From contig JARFIW010000968.1 of the NCBI GenBank assembly GCA_036346225.1, forward strand, positions 1,488,001 to 1,552,000: DNA of 64,000 nt. The letters are read 5' to 3'. The notes beneath the pieces were generated by a model. The model worked only from the letters and a program-made list of their open reading frames with translations, was not told the origin of the DNA and did not search any database. Below are positions 33,893 to 46,474 of this stretch, piece after piece; the first letter of the stretch is position 1, and each line of letters begins with the position of its first letter. Source of the stretch: Platerodrilus igneus (taxonomy: Eukaryota; Arthropoda; Insecta; Coleoptera; Lycidae). Made by a program: the position numbers and the translations under genes.

Positions 33893-34160
33893 TAGTTGTT
33901 GAGGTTAATCACGCATCTCATTCACCGGATTTGGCACTAGCGGATTTTTTTCTTGTTGCTGAAGGTGAATACTGTCCTCATAGGGAAACGATTTCAAGAC
34001 GTAGAAGATAAGATGAACGTAACCGCGAAATTGAGCACCGTTTCTTCGGATGCGTTTTCTGAATGTCTCCAAAAACTTGTGGAACGTTGGAAAAGTGTAT
34101 TAATGTCAGAAACTACTTTAAATAAATACCAACATTTTTTATTTACTTTACTTGTGTTTC
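33893..34160 (+). pseudogene. mariner/Tc1-like transposase, C-terminal fragment
   Basis: The plus strand reads HASHSPDLALADFF (33911-33952), equivalent to the H-PPYSPDLAP-DFF motif of mariner transposases; the last Asp is the third catalytic residue. After a frame change, IGKRFQDVED, then LSTVSSDAFSECLQKLVERWKSVLMS follows, matching the C-terminal helix region with its paired Trp/Cys. The end tails off in TTLNKYQHF. The N-terminal DNA-binding and first two Asp regions are missing. Small and inactive. Confidence 0.7.
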
Positions 34161-34779
34161 TTTTTAATGTACCAATGCGGAAATTAAATCGGCAAATCTT
34201 GTATGCACTATTTGCATAGAAATGACCTAAACAAGTGCTAAAAACGTTGACAAATGGTTTTAAAGAATGCAAACTACAAGAAACGCCATTACATAAGGAG
34301 GAAAAAAGCCTTTGAGTTTCCCATAAACAAATTATGTTAAAATCACAATGAAAAAATTATTTTAGATAGCACACCATTTTTACAATCACCGTTCCAGCAA
34401 ATAATAAATGAAGTACACTTGATTAAATAAGATTCCTTCGATCACATTCTCTTGGTTGTTCAAATGCAGCTATCTTTCTTCTTCGTCGAAAAGCATTTTA
34501 TTCCCTTCAGAATACCAATTTCCAAAACGAAATCAATCAATAGAGGGTCTCGCACAAATTACATTTAAAGCGTATTCCAACCCTTATAAAAAACAAAGCC
34601 TAACGCCTGGTAAAACTTTAAAGCTTGTGTCAAAGTGTTTAAGATGGAACAATAGATATAAAAAAATAATTTCCTGCGTGTAGAGGAAATCATTTTGACC
34701 GTTAACAGTGAGCCAAAACCTTTCAAATCGTTTTTTAAAATGTAATTAAAGTTAGTCAGGAAAACTCCTAGAAACTTGT
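34161..34779. other. No recognised gene
   Basis: AT-rich, with no motif. A plus-strand open frame at 34456-34683 is unsupported. The region just before 34780 may share diverged blocks with 54680-54870, but I could not align it with confidence. Confidence 0.35.
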
Positions 34780-35190
34780 TGATCAAATTTTACAAGACGT
34801 TGAAACATCATCTCGTTCCCTCTAGTATCAAACCAAAATATAATAAAGTTATTACTTACTTAGTATCTACAATTCAGTTGGCATCAAGTATTGCACAAAG
34901 CGCAGTTCGCAAAATCGGTAATTCGACAAACTCTACTTTTCCGCACCGGACTCCTATACATGGAAACACCAAATGAGGAAACCTTCGCTCAGAAGACAAT
35001 ACTTTAGTTTGCGCAGAAGCTTTCCTATTAAAATAGCTTTATATAATATACGCCTGATCTCGCATAACTTTTTAAAGATTTAAAACCCTAAATGAAAATT
35101 CCATGCTACTCTTATTTTAGTATTCGAAAAAGTTTCCAAACAGGAAATTAATGTGACAGCTTTAACTCATCGTTTTTAACTTAAATGACC
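34780..35190 (+). repeat. Diverged dispersed repeat, copy A
   Basis: Shares ordered blocks with 54880-55290 in the same orientation: CAAACCAAA, TTATTACTTAC, AATTCG, GGTAAT-CGACAA, CTCCGCA-like, AGTTTGCGCAGAAGCTTT (near identical), TCGCATAA-TTTT, then ATTAATG-GTCAGC/GACAGCT. The identity looks roughly two-thirds with small gaps. It is not recognised as coding, so an old unclassified interspersed repeat is likely. Confidence 0.6.
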
Positions 35191-36299
35191 GGTCCATGAA
35201 GAAGATTTATTTGTTTGTGTCATCAGGTTACATTGGAAACAATATATGGGATTTAATTTTAGTACTCAGCATCCGTACAGTTACCAATGTAAATACATTC
35301 GTTATGCGAATATTCCTTTGGCGAACTGTAGTTTTCAAACACAAGGTTTGTGTTGCTTCAGCTTTTAGCAAGAATACTTTTATACAACAAAGTTGAAGTA
35401 CTTGCTTGCTCAAATCCGGAACTTATAGGCCCAAGAGGGTACAACGAAATTTTTCAGTGAACTGGAACACACATAAAGCTATGTAAATCACTTTATTGAT
35501 TCTCAAAATATTTCCTTTTCATGGCTATACAATTTCGCGTTCGATGAAACCATCTGCAAAATAGTTCTTTCACTTTTAAACAAGCGGGCGATTAAAAATG
35601 CTCGGCACAAATTTTATTTTAGATAGGTATATTGGAACAAGAAGAACTCATCGAGCGATAAATTCGGGCAATAGGTCATTATTTATATATTGTTACTAGT
35701 CAAAAACTCAGCAGTTTATCGTACTGAATGCGCGTTTGCATTGCCATGATGAACAATAGTTCTTCTGTTTATGTTGCTCTTTCTTATTTCAGTGATAACA
35801 TCCGGAAAACTTCCGGGGTATACCACTTCGTACTAACTATGGTTCAACATTCTAATACAGCAGTGTAAAATAACCGTCTCCCCGAAAAAACAAACAAACG
35901 TTTTAGATCGAAACGCTTCTTGAACTCACTTCTGTTGAAAAATTTGAAAGTGAAACATTCAACAACCGGCTTTATATTATTCTAAATTTTCATCAAAACT
36001 GTAGAAAAACAAATTTTAGCTTCCAATATACGATTCTATTAAGGCTAAGTAACTCCTTCATTGAAATACTGTCAATATTGTAAGAAAACTGGAAGTTAAA
36101 TTAAAAACACATTGGCGAGTGCAAGAATATATAGCTATATTTTAATTAGATTACCAAAATGGCGAAAGCTATATAAAACTTTAAGGGATTTATCTTACTA
36201 TCGTTTTCCATTTTAGTTCTCTATAAATACTAGTCTAATAAATTTTAATTAGCATGACTTGCAAATGGTCGAGTGATCACATTACTCATCATCGTCAGG
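35191..36299. other. No recognised gene
   Basis: Only short unsupported open frames, such as 35196-35396. No element ends found. Confidence 0.4.
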
Positions 36300-36780
36300 T
36301 CTTCAGTCCTAGAACCAGTTGGACACGTACCACCAATATTTTCTATTCTGAGCTAACCTACATATCTCCCTGAAAGTCCCACAGATTACATCCTTCACTA
36401 CCTGTGTCTAATCTAGGTCTACCTCAACCTCTCTTTTCCATTTCCCAACTTCTAATATATGTCGCGCTATTCCTCATGCCTTAGTATGTACCCTATCATC
36501 GTATTTCTCACTTTTTTACTGTTTTCTACATATTTCTTCTTTTCTTACCATTTCTAGTACCTCTTTCTTCTTAACTTGTCAGTTCATGATATCTTTATCA
36601 TATGTCTGTAGCACCACATTCAAAGGCTTTTTCCTGTCCTCTTCTATTACTGTACACGTTTCACAGCCGTAGAGTACCGTGCTTCACGCAGATGCTTTCA
36701 ACAACCTTTTCCATGTTTGTTGTTAGCAGTGCCATGTGCTAATCTTTTTTTACATCTTTTGCACTTATCAATAATCAATT
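36300..36780 (-). pseudogene. LINE C-terminal fragment, copy A
   Basis: On the minus strand the end carries the basic GRPRLDT-like tail (about 36400-36440). Further upstream a YGCETCTV-like block (about 36650-36670) corresponds to the VLLYG-ETW block of the LINE at 9.65-10.07 kb. Stops are frequent. It is a 5'-truncated LINE remnant of the same broad type as at 9-11 kb, adjacent to copy B in the same orientation. Confidence 0.55.
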
Positions 36781-36899
36781 GTACCTGAAGGAGGTGAAAC
36801 AACCTGGCAACACCAAAGTCCCCCAACACTTAGACACTTACCGAATCAATAGTTTGTCAGTTACCCCTTTCCCACAATCAACGATAATATTTCAAAACC

Positions 36900-37535
36900 A
36901 ATACCTGTAGTTGTTTACGATAAGCATCAGGTGTATATACGAATACGTTTTGAACGTCCACCTACAATGATTTCTAATCTGAACTAACTTATACATTTCC
37001 CTGAAATTTTCAAAACCGGCATCTCTCACTATCTGTGTGCAATAGTCTAATCTTGGTCTACCTCTACCTTTCTTTTTTTCTTTCACTACTTCTAATACAT
37101 TCCGCATTATTCCCTCTTGATTTTAGCTATGTTCCATTTATCTATCTCTCCTATTTTTTGCTACTTTCCACATATTTCATTTTTCCCCTATCACTTCTAC
37201 AACCTCATTGTTCTTAACCTTGTCTGTCCATGACGGTCTCTCCTACTGTCCACGTTTTACAGCCGTACAATACTTGTTTCTAAGTTTGATGTTCTTGAAC
37301 ACAGTAGTTGCTGTTTGTTGTTAATTGCCTCACGACATAGTGCTAATCTTTGTTTTGTATCTTTTGTACTTTTCACATCTTGTGTTATTTGACCTTCTAC
37401 GTAGCAGAAATCCTAAACGCTTGTAAGTCATCGTTTCCTATTTGTATTCTGGCTTTTAACTTATGTACCCCTCCTTTAAATGCTAGAACATTAGTTTTAT
37501 TTTTGTTAATTTTCATAGCGTATCAAATTACTGGA
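36900..37535 (-). pseudogene. LINE C-terminal fragment, copy B
   Basis: The open frame 37107-36892 has KEKKKGRGRPRLDYCTQIVRDAG, the family tail, followed by a short divergent end. Upstream on the minus strand (37535-37250) are KINKNKTNVLAFKG (thumb strand) and a YGCKTWTV block (about 37255). It thus spans the RT thumb to the C-terminus. It lies ~170 bp from copy A, which it resembles, so the pair may be a tandem duplication. Confidence 0.65.
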
Positions 37536-37609
37536 AGTAAGAATACTTCTTCTCGTTAGCAGTTTCGGGCACTATGTAGTGTGACGTGAGTTATTGAATC
37601 TACACATTA

Positions 37610-40100
37610 GGCTACTACTGGGGGGAGGGGCTACTCTCGATTGGATAGCGAGCCTCGACTTGGCACTAATCAATAGAGGAAGCGTACCTACCTTCGTTAA
37701 GGGAAACTCTGAGTCTTTCTTAGAACTAACAATGGCTACACTATAATTGGTAGCCACCATCTGGCACTGGCAAGTCGAGGAATGCGTAACTATGAGCGAT
37801 CATAAATACATCTTCTTCCAACTGGAGAACAGGGCCAGGCAAGTAGCGAATGTGACGCAAGAATGGGTTCTGCGCAAATTTAGGAAGGAATCCTTTAGCA
37901 AGGAGCGGCTCAATGAGTTGAATACCACCCAGGTTGACTACAATCGGCTGATTAATATTCTGACTAAAGCTTGCGACAACATTATGCCCAAAAGAAAGAA
38001 CCTACCACGGGAGAGTAAGCAGGTCTACTAGTGGATCTAGGGAATAGGCAATTTATTATCCGAAGCAAATGCTGCCAGAAGGGCATACCAGAAGAAGAGA
38101 AGACGAATGCCTGATAGCTGCAAGCAAGAGATGTGCCTCCTTAAAGACAAAAGGAAAAAACTTAAAGATGCGATAAAGGCAAGCCAAAATAGATGCTGGC
38201 GGAAGCTATGAAACGAGGTCGATAATGACGTTTGGGGCCTTGGTTATAGAATTGCTGCCCGGAAGCTAAAAAGATTGGATGAGATACTCTCGTGGGAGGG
38301 CACAAAAACTATTCTAGCATCGTTATTCCCAAGATCTGGAGGGGATATAGATGCAGAAAGAGGCCTGGAGGGAGAGATCGGCGAAATACCCTTTTTACGA
38401 AAAGGGGTTGAGTAGGGCCGCCGAGAGACTCAAACCTGGGAAAGATCCACGTACAGACGGTATTCCTGTGGAGGTTATTCGGGTTGCGGTGAGACCATAC
38501 CCGATACGGTATTAGCCGCAATGATTTGGATGCTGGTGGAGGGTAGTTTCGCTATAGAGGAAAAAAATGCAAAAGTAGTTCAAATAAGAAAGCTACAAAA
38601 ACCGCAAGAGATTCCTTCTTCGTACAGACCTATATGCCTCGTAGATACGGCTACTAAACTAGCTGAGCATATGAACAGTAGCAGACTAAAAGAATAAACG
38701 GATGAGGGGGTCGGCATTTCCTGTATGCAGTTTGGGTTCAGGGAAGGCCGGTCGACTCTCGACGCCCTGGAAGAGGTGGTGGGGTTTGCCAAGAGCGCTA
38801 TGGGGGGTACTTGACGCATCCGGCAATTTTGTTTAATAGTGGCGCTAAACGTGCAAAAGCGTTCAACACTGCAAAGTGGGGAACCATTTTGAAGGCGATT
38901 AAGCAACTGGGGATATCGCCGTATTTGGTGAGGGTCATCAGGATAGATCGGTGACATTCATCGAGGAGAAATGGGGCTTTTTTTATATTGCCCGTTGTAT
39001 CTGGCGTACTACAGGGATCGGTGCTGGGATCCATTCTCTGGAACATCATGTAAGATAGCGTGTTGAAACTGGTGCTTCCAGAGAATGTTAAGCTTGTCGG
39101 ATTTGTTGACGACTTAGCGCTGGTAACCGCAGCGAAAAGCGAACAAAAACTTTGCGGTGTAGGTATGCAGGTGCTAGCAATAGTGAAAATGTGGATGTCA
39201 GAGAATGGGCTAAAGCTAGCATCAAATAAAACGGAAGCCACCTTAACGTCGGGTAGAAGGAAAATCAAACCTTTCTCGATAGAGGTGAGAGCACTGGAAA
39301 TCAAACCACATGAATACGTGAGGAATTTAGGGGTAATGCTTGACAAAAGCCTATCATATAAAACACACATAGAGATCCAGGCTATTAAAGCCCAGATTGC
39401 TACCAATGGGATGGCCGGCTGATGGCGAATGTAGGTGGTCAAGAGCCAGTAAAAGACAGGTTATGGCTGCTGTTGCTAATTTTATTATGTAGTATGGGGC
39501 ACCGATCTGGGCCAATAGTATGCTTGCTGCCAAACAAGAGAAGCCTAATCTTGAGGGCACAACGACGGATGGCAATAAGGATAGCAAGTGCATATAAAAC
39601 CGTGTTTGCGGATCCAATAATGGTTATTGCTGGAGTCGTCTCAATCGATCTACGTGTCAAGGAACGGCATTATATAAGGTATTTTAACCTCTCTAAAAAC
39701 GAGGCGAGAGATATTACGTTGAAGGCCTGGCAGACAAAATGGGACAACTCAGAAAAGGGCAGATGGACACACGGGATGATCCTTGAGATTCGGCCTTGGA
39801 TTAAAAAAGGCATGGGGAAGTAGGTTACTACCTGACCCTGGCGCTCAGTGGCCATGGTTGTTTCTCCAATTATTTGAAAAAAATCGGCAAGTATAGGGAC
39901 GATAGCTGCATTGCGTGTGGAGAGAGTGGTTATGTGACACACACATTTCTGTGCCAGAGATGGCACAGGAAAAAATCAACGCTCGAGTTGCATCTTGTAG
40001 AGACATTTACAGCTAATAGCATGGTGAAACTAACGATTAATTCTTTGTCGCATTGAACGGAGATTGAGAAATACATTTTATACGTTATTTCCAAGAAAGT
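37610..40100 (+). pseudogene. R1-type LINE ORF2: endonuclease end, reverse transcriptase, zinc knuckle
   Basis: The plus strand reads as a long decayed R1/Jockey-group protein. The APE-endonuclease end comes first (RGSVPTFVKGNSESFLELT, about 37680; then VEECVTMSDHKYIFF, with the SDH motif). RT blocks follow: TDGIPVEVIR near 38460, SSYRPICLVDTATKLAEHM near 38620, MQFGFREGRSTLDAL near 38730, the catalytic FVDDLAL near 39101, then YVRNLGVMLDKSLSYKTHI (39315). The C-terminal CIACGESGYVTHTFLC zinc knuckle lies near 39903. R1-clade elements normally target 28S rDNA, but no rDNA is seen here. At least six stops or shifts. The endonuclease start is missing upstream. Confidence 0.82.
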
Positions 40101-40380
40101 GGACTATGATAGACAGATCCAAAATAGAAGATAAGATTATTTTGAGGCCATGAAGGAAATATTTTAACAAGATCTATGCCCCTCAAGTACCCTGAAGTAA
40201 TACCTCACGGTGGTTCCAGAGTACTTTGTCACAAGAGGTAAGGAGAAAGGAATTTAGGGGGTAGTCGCAACTAATAGTGTTAGTGCCACACCACCCTCGG
40301 CAACTAATGCTGGTAAATGCCAGCCGAGGGTAGGCTCTACAGAGCTTCTCTAATCCCAGGGGGAAAAAGGCTACTTAGTA
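40101..40380 (+). other. 3' UTR of the R1-type LINE
   Basis: Moderate GC with structured segments (CACCCTCGGCAACTAATGCTGGTAAATGCCAGCCGAGGG, a hairpin with arms CCCTCGGC/GCCGAGGG at about 40295-40330) following the LINE ORF and ending near GGGGGAAAAAGG. The polyA-tail boundary is not clear. Confidence 0.55.
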
Positions 40381-43300
40381 AAATTAGGGTTGAGAAGTTT
40401 TAATGATATGCGTTCACAATTGCTTCACTAACGTAAAACTTCCACAAGCAATAGAACCTTCTCAAATTAATTTTGAGTAAAGATTGATGTATGTTATCAA
40501 ATGTACCTGTAGCACACAAGTAGTATTGGCCTAAAAGAGGAAGGCATTTAAAAATTAATTTTAAGCAATAATTTAAACGAAAAGCTTAAACAAATTTCAA
40601 ATTTTATTAATTATATTTAACAATTAACGGTAGGATTGACATTTACACACATCAACAAATTTGCTAATCAACGCCCATTTTCGTCGATAAACACATGTGA
40701 CCAAGTTTAACTACTTAAGGTGTAGTCTTCTATTCTGCAATTAAAATAAAGCATAATAACCACAAAGTATGGGGAATGATTTGTTCACAGGCTTCTGCTG
40801 CAGTGAAACCGGGTTCATCACATTAAAAGAAATAAAAATGAATAACCACCTTATTGTACTAAAGAGGCAATTGTTTAAATACAAAGTAGTATTCGCTGTC
40901 TTCGGACAGGGCATCCAACCCATGTGTAAGTTTGGAATGTACGGAAGTTTAACTAGATTACATTATAAAGTATTAGAAATAATACGGTTGCTTTTCCAGT
41001 ATGCAATATATTATATTAACAACCTTATGTACATAGAGTAAATAATATTAGTCATTAGGAAGATTGCACTTCCACTAATTATTAAGCCAATAAAATTGTT
41101 ATTAGTTATATAAAAGACTGCTTGTGCTCAGACCTAGTACAATGCTTCCGTAAACTACTCGAAACCGTTCGAAACCGGAAACGGTTCAAGTATAGTTAAG
41201 TTAATTTCAGTGATGTAATTAGTAGTAAAACTCAAGTTCAGTTAGCGCGATTGTTGATGCTGTACACAGAGAAGAACGGAATTAGAGCTCACATTAGTTA
41301 AAGTTAATTAGTAGCGAAATGAACCTTAGAAAAATTTATTGAAAAGGTAATGAAAGTAAAATTTCCAAGTAGTACGGAATATTAGATTAGCTCTCTGCAC
41401 TGTTCGAGATCTATATAACCCAATTGCAATTTTAAACTGCTATATTGTAAGTGTAATAAAAAACGGGGTAATTAAAAACTTTTTGTAAGTTTATTACCCT
41501 TTATCCTCGTGACTATCAGCTATATACTAAAACTCTCTATTTTTAATCTGATATCACTAGGTCGAGATTTTCTTCTTTATACTCCAAGCCCAGGGTAATG
41601 TCAGATGGAAAACGGCTTTAGACAAAGAAAACTCTTAGGGGTTAAACGGCTAGTAGAGTGTTAGCTCTGGGTAGATCATGAGCATGGGTCATGGGTGGAT
41701 AATCGACCAAAAATATTTTTAATAGGCGCCACCGTATTTTTAATACAAGTGCCAACAAAATTTAACTGTGTTTGTATAAGGGGAATGCGGAAACCTTATC
41801 TTAACACCACTATCATAGCCATAAAATTTGAATTTCACTCTTTATCACACACTTACCAAAACCTCAACCACCAGATGTCAAACAGTTGTCTCAGCTTTAC
41901 CTGTGAACAAACAAAACACCACATGGACACTATCTGTGTCTTCAAAAGCATATGCCAAAAATAGAATAAATGAATTTAAACATCTGTGAAATACTAAAGG
42001 GATTCATTTTCATTACTCTGTCTTTTTACTTAAGGAGGATTTGCTCTAGTTTTCTCTTTCCTAATTTAAATGTTGTATAATAAAACGTCTTTCAAAGGAA
42101 ACAAAAGGAATTCTATTTATATATAGAAATCTGATTATATACATGTGACTGCAATATATATGCTTACTATCTTGTCATAAATTTTTATAAAAGAATTTTA
42201 ATGAAGTTTAACCTTCAAAGTAAATATGTATAAATTGATCATTTCTATAAAATTTAGTTTAAGCAAACATGTCATAATTTATTAGTTCATAACACATGAT
42301 TTTATTTTTACTATAATCATTGAAGCGCTTCCTTGACCATTTACAACAAAGATTGATCATCAGAAAATAGCGATCATAAAATGCAACTACTCAAATTTAA
42401 CTGTAATCTACAAAAAAAATATACGCGAATTTCAGCACCAATAAAAGCTTTTACATGACCTGAATGTTTTAAGCAAAATGTGAAAATTAAATCAAGACTG
42501 CATCTGGCGTCTAGATTAGGAAACAGAATCTATACTATTTTTTATCTGACATAAGTTGTCATTCTAAATATCTTAAAACACATTGTATGCGTGTACAAAT
42601 AACTGACAAACTAGATATTTATTCGGTGTGTTATTAACTTTAAAAACTACTTTATATTTTTGTTACTCTAATAATCAACGTAGGAAATCTCATAATAATT
42701 TACTATACTTTCAAAGTTACGGAAAGTTTCAAACACTCACGTGTATCCAAATAAATTGCAGGTGTAAAATCATGACGTCAGCTGTTGTATTTTTCCAGCG
42801 TATTAATCATCAGTGAGTTTGAAGTACCAAGATTCTTTGTTGAATAAACCATTGCTATACGGCGTAGTTAAATAGATTGAACGAAACCATAACTGCCTGC
42901 TTTAAATTATTGCGACGAAAATTTATTATAATTTAACATTGAAAATTGTTGTTGTAGATATGTCCATAAGATATTGCATGTCTTAAATGATGTATATTAT
43001 CGTTCCATGTTCTCAACTCAAGTTCTTCTTCTTGACTCTATTAGACGCCTCGTGTTTTAGTCGAGCCATCTTGACTTTTATCTCTAGTCTACAAAAAGCG
43101 ACTTCACTCTTGGACGTTGGAAACAAAAGTGCTGATAATTAACTGGACAACGCTTGGTAACAAGCCTCAGAATATATATCTTCTAGAATCTATGTGTTAT
43201 TATGAACATTATACTTTAATTTTTATTGGCTGAATATTTACGAATTAAATGCTTTAAAATTTATCTGTTTTATTATTAATTTATTAGGCTTGGTGTAACA

Positions 43301-43400
43301 AGAAAAAAAATACGTTACAATATTATTATTTTAGTTAACTATATACGCCAGGACGTTTAAAGCAATTAATTTTATACAATGAACTACATCTTAAAATTAA
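40381..43400. other. No recognised gene; LTR-like signals at 41.1-41.5 kb
   Basis: No coding motif. TATATAAA at 41107-41114, a second TATATAA at 41411-41417 and AATAAA at 41455-41460 resemble an LTR promoter/polyadenylation arrangement, but no TG...CA ends or partner copy were found. The remainder is AT-rich with chance open frames, the longest being 41695-41964. Confidence 0.35.
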
Positions 43401-43408
43401 ATTAGTTT

Positions 43409-45150
43409 ATAAAAGGCCATATTCACAAGTAAATACAGAGGGCCCCAGCCTGCCAAAACCTAGAACTATGCTATTAGATAGATCTCAACAAGTGAAACAA
43501 AAGTGTTGCTGCGCACATCTTCAGATTTTGTGTTTCAAGGGCAAATTCGGGTCTTCAAAATTCACACTTGTCAATTAGTTTGCGTTAGCTTGTTTGGGAA
43601 TATGTCCTTACGGCGGCGGTGGAGGTGTCCCGGGAGTGTGCGCGACACCAACTTGACAAACTTATTTTTATGAAAAGACTCGATATAAAATCTTCTTCTG
43701 ATTTTTATACCAAGGCACCTGCATTAAACTCAGTATCTTGTGGCGTATTGTGGGCCGTGTATGTCAGGCCATCAACTGTGTTGCATCAGATTCTAATAAG
43801 GGACTTTTTGGTAATTTTTGTGATGGAGGTTTGCGCGCTGTCTGGGGCTGGTTAAACCGAATTTGTACACTACGTTCAACAGGGTTTATTATTTTGAGAC
43901 AAATATATTTCTCAGGGTACCGTGGTTACAAGTAGTACTAATAATTCTCCATGTAGTTTTCAAATGTTGTATTCTTTCAATCGGGTCAAATGACAGAATC
44001 CCGGAAGTGTCAACGGTCACATTGATGAAGAAGAATATCTTTGTCCTGTATTTATCAGTTTCCAGGTCAAATCCAGTCGTGCAGTAGCATAGTCATAATA
44101 TGTTGCCTATTGAAAATGAACTAGTTGCTCATTCTTCACGTAATCCAACGCCGGAATCCCAACAACTACCAAGCTGCAGAAACTCCTCCTGTCATGAATC
44201 CACAAAACGTTATTCCTCAAGCCATTACCACGGAAACTGTACTCGTTGTGCCAGTGTAGAGCGCTGTTGCTGTGTTTGTTGCACAAATGGACGGTGTAGA
44301 ATTTAAAAAATAATTCGAAATTAAGTGTGGAAGAAATAGAGAAGGCTAGAGCCTTGGATTCCGCATGCTGCGATTCTTCTGCCACCTTGTCCTCCTCCAT
44401 TTCGAGACTGACCTAGAGGTAGGCCTAACTCGCAGCGTTAGCAGCAAGCAGTTTATTGAAAGGCCTTGATTATTACTGTTACGACTAGGAATAACAAGGT
44501 AGCCTTAACAATCAATTAAAAGACTTGAAAGACAATTGAAAGACAAACCTATTAAAATGATGAAAAACATCTGAGGTAGATGGAATAATTAGATGAAGAT
44601 CCCTCATCAAATAGTGTAATAAAACGCCGATTACAACGCGTATAACCAATATCACCAAAAATGTCGCTTATTAGATTCCGATGAAAACAGTTAACGGCAT
44701 GACATATACGGCCCACAATATGCCACAAGATAGTGAGTTTAGTGCAGGTGTCTTGGTAGAAAAATCAGAAGACGATTTTCTATTGAGTCCTTTGATAAAA
44801 ATAAAGTTCGTCAAGTTGGTGTCGCGCACACTTTCGGGACACCCCACCGCCGCCGTAAGGAGGTATCCCCAAACAAGTTGACGCAAACTGATCAGGCCTG
44901 CATTCCATATCTTATTCCGCAATATCCTTATCGAATTTTTATTATTTTCAAAAAAAAATGCCATAAAACTGGTGCTCATAATATGGTAAGTGTGAATTTC
45001 AAAGACCCAAAAGTGCCCTTGGAACACGAAGTCTGAAGATGTGTGCAGCAGCACTTTTGTTTCACTCGTCGAGATCTATCTAATGGCATGGGTCTCGGAT
45101 TTGGCAGGCTTAGGCCCACTTTGTAATTACTTGTGAATGTGGACTTTTAT
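43409..45150. mobile_element. Inverted-repeat transposon relic (~0.4-kb arms), possible 8-bp target duplication
   Basis: Arms of about 400-500 bp (43409-43820 and 44648-45150, inverse) share ATAAAAG-CCA, TTCACAAGTAA, GGCCCA/CCTGCC, GTGAAACAAAAGTG and AAATCAGAAGA blocks. The right arm has ~100 bp missing from the left. ATTAGTTT (43401-43408) and TTTAGTTT (45151-45158) flank it, an 8-bp duplication with one mismatch, as for hAT or P-like transposons. Arms retain open frames (45054-44671 minus; 43619-43855 plus), so they may derive from a duplicated coding region. The spacer (43820-44648) has no recognised transposase. Confidence 0.55.
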
Positions 45151-45158
45151 TTTAGTTT

Positions 45159-46474
45159 TGTTGCAATATTAAAAATTCCATTGGTTACGTTGGTAAAATG
45201 TTACAGCATTGGAAGGTTTTGACATGTTTGTACTTGTTGCGTGTAGCAGATTGACCACTGTCAACTTTATGCAAGGGCGATAATAAGATGGTGGAGGGAA
45301 GGAACCCGCCTCTAGCAAAGTTGTATACAAATAGTTTTGGTCTAGTAACACGACACATAACACTCTATTCGCTTTAAGCACCAAGTTCTGCATGGCTTAT
45401 ACTAGGAATGGCAACAATCAATAAAAACTATTCATTTATTCGATAATCACTGTCTGTATGTTATTATCAATCAACAGCATTTTAAAACAGTTAATCTGCT
45501 TGACCGCCGTAAACTGCATAAACAAAAGTTCACTATTCTTGAGGCGTTTTCACCATTGAAAACCTCATGGTCAAACCACACCGAACTGAATCTTACGGTC
45601 ACTCCCGTTGCCAAGTTAATAATGCTCTGTCTAATGCGCGTCTTGAACCGTGTACACGAACACAAAAAGGCACTCACGCGCACTCCTTCCAATATCCAAA
45701 GTTGTATGTATATGTTATAGGATAGGCGATAACAGGAAAGGAACTTTGATAATGTAAATATCAAACCAGAATAATATAAAGTGATCGTATGTCACCAAAA
45801 ATGCTATAAAATGCATAACAGTCACGTTGTTCAAATATTTCGATTTTTGAAAAACTAATTCAATGGAAATGGTAGTAATAAATATTTCATTCGTCATCAT
45901 GAAAGTGCGTGATTGAATAAATGATTTGTACGCGTATTGCAAGAGAAGATTTTGAATGAAAACAGAAGTGCATGTTTTCATTACAGATAATAGTCTTACC
46001 CATTTACTATTTAGCATAAGGGGTATCTTCTGAATGGAGCAGAACGGGCTGTGGCATCTGTCAACCAACTCCGCGTGAACAACTTATCCCATTATAATTC
46101 CGAATAAAAGGAAGTGGTTGGATATCACGGACATTCTGCATAGAACAGAGCGCAGACTACAACACTTAGTCTGGTTTATTTTGTCATGCTCGACTTTATA
46201 AATAAAATAATTTATGACTTATTTTGAGTTTATTACTCTATTTATGTAACAACTACTCATATTATCGAAGTAAATGAATGGAAAACCTTTCTGAAGGGAC
46301 CGTTGTGGCCTCCAGATATATGAACGCTCCTGGCTTTATCGTTGGAATCTATTTTCGCTTTACCCCTTCTTTTCATTTATAAGATATTTTCACATTTCAC
46401 CACTCTTGAAAGGCAGTTTGAAATACGATTTTATTGTGAATAGTAAACGTTAGAACCTACGCATAACGGTAGTT
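45159..46474. other. No recognised gene
   Basis: No motif in the short frames. A region at 46058-46253 starts TGTCAACC, ends TATGTAACA and contains TTTATAAATAAAATAA. This is weakly LTR-like, but no flanking duplication was found. Confidence 0.3.

Noticed and set aside
41100..41470. LTR promoter/polyadenylation pair
   Set aside because: TATA and AATAAA present but no element ends, so only noted in the gap entry.
46058..46253. Short LTR (TGT...ACA) with TTTATAAATAAA
   Set aside because: No flanking duplication or partner LTR found; TGT...ACA alone is too common.
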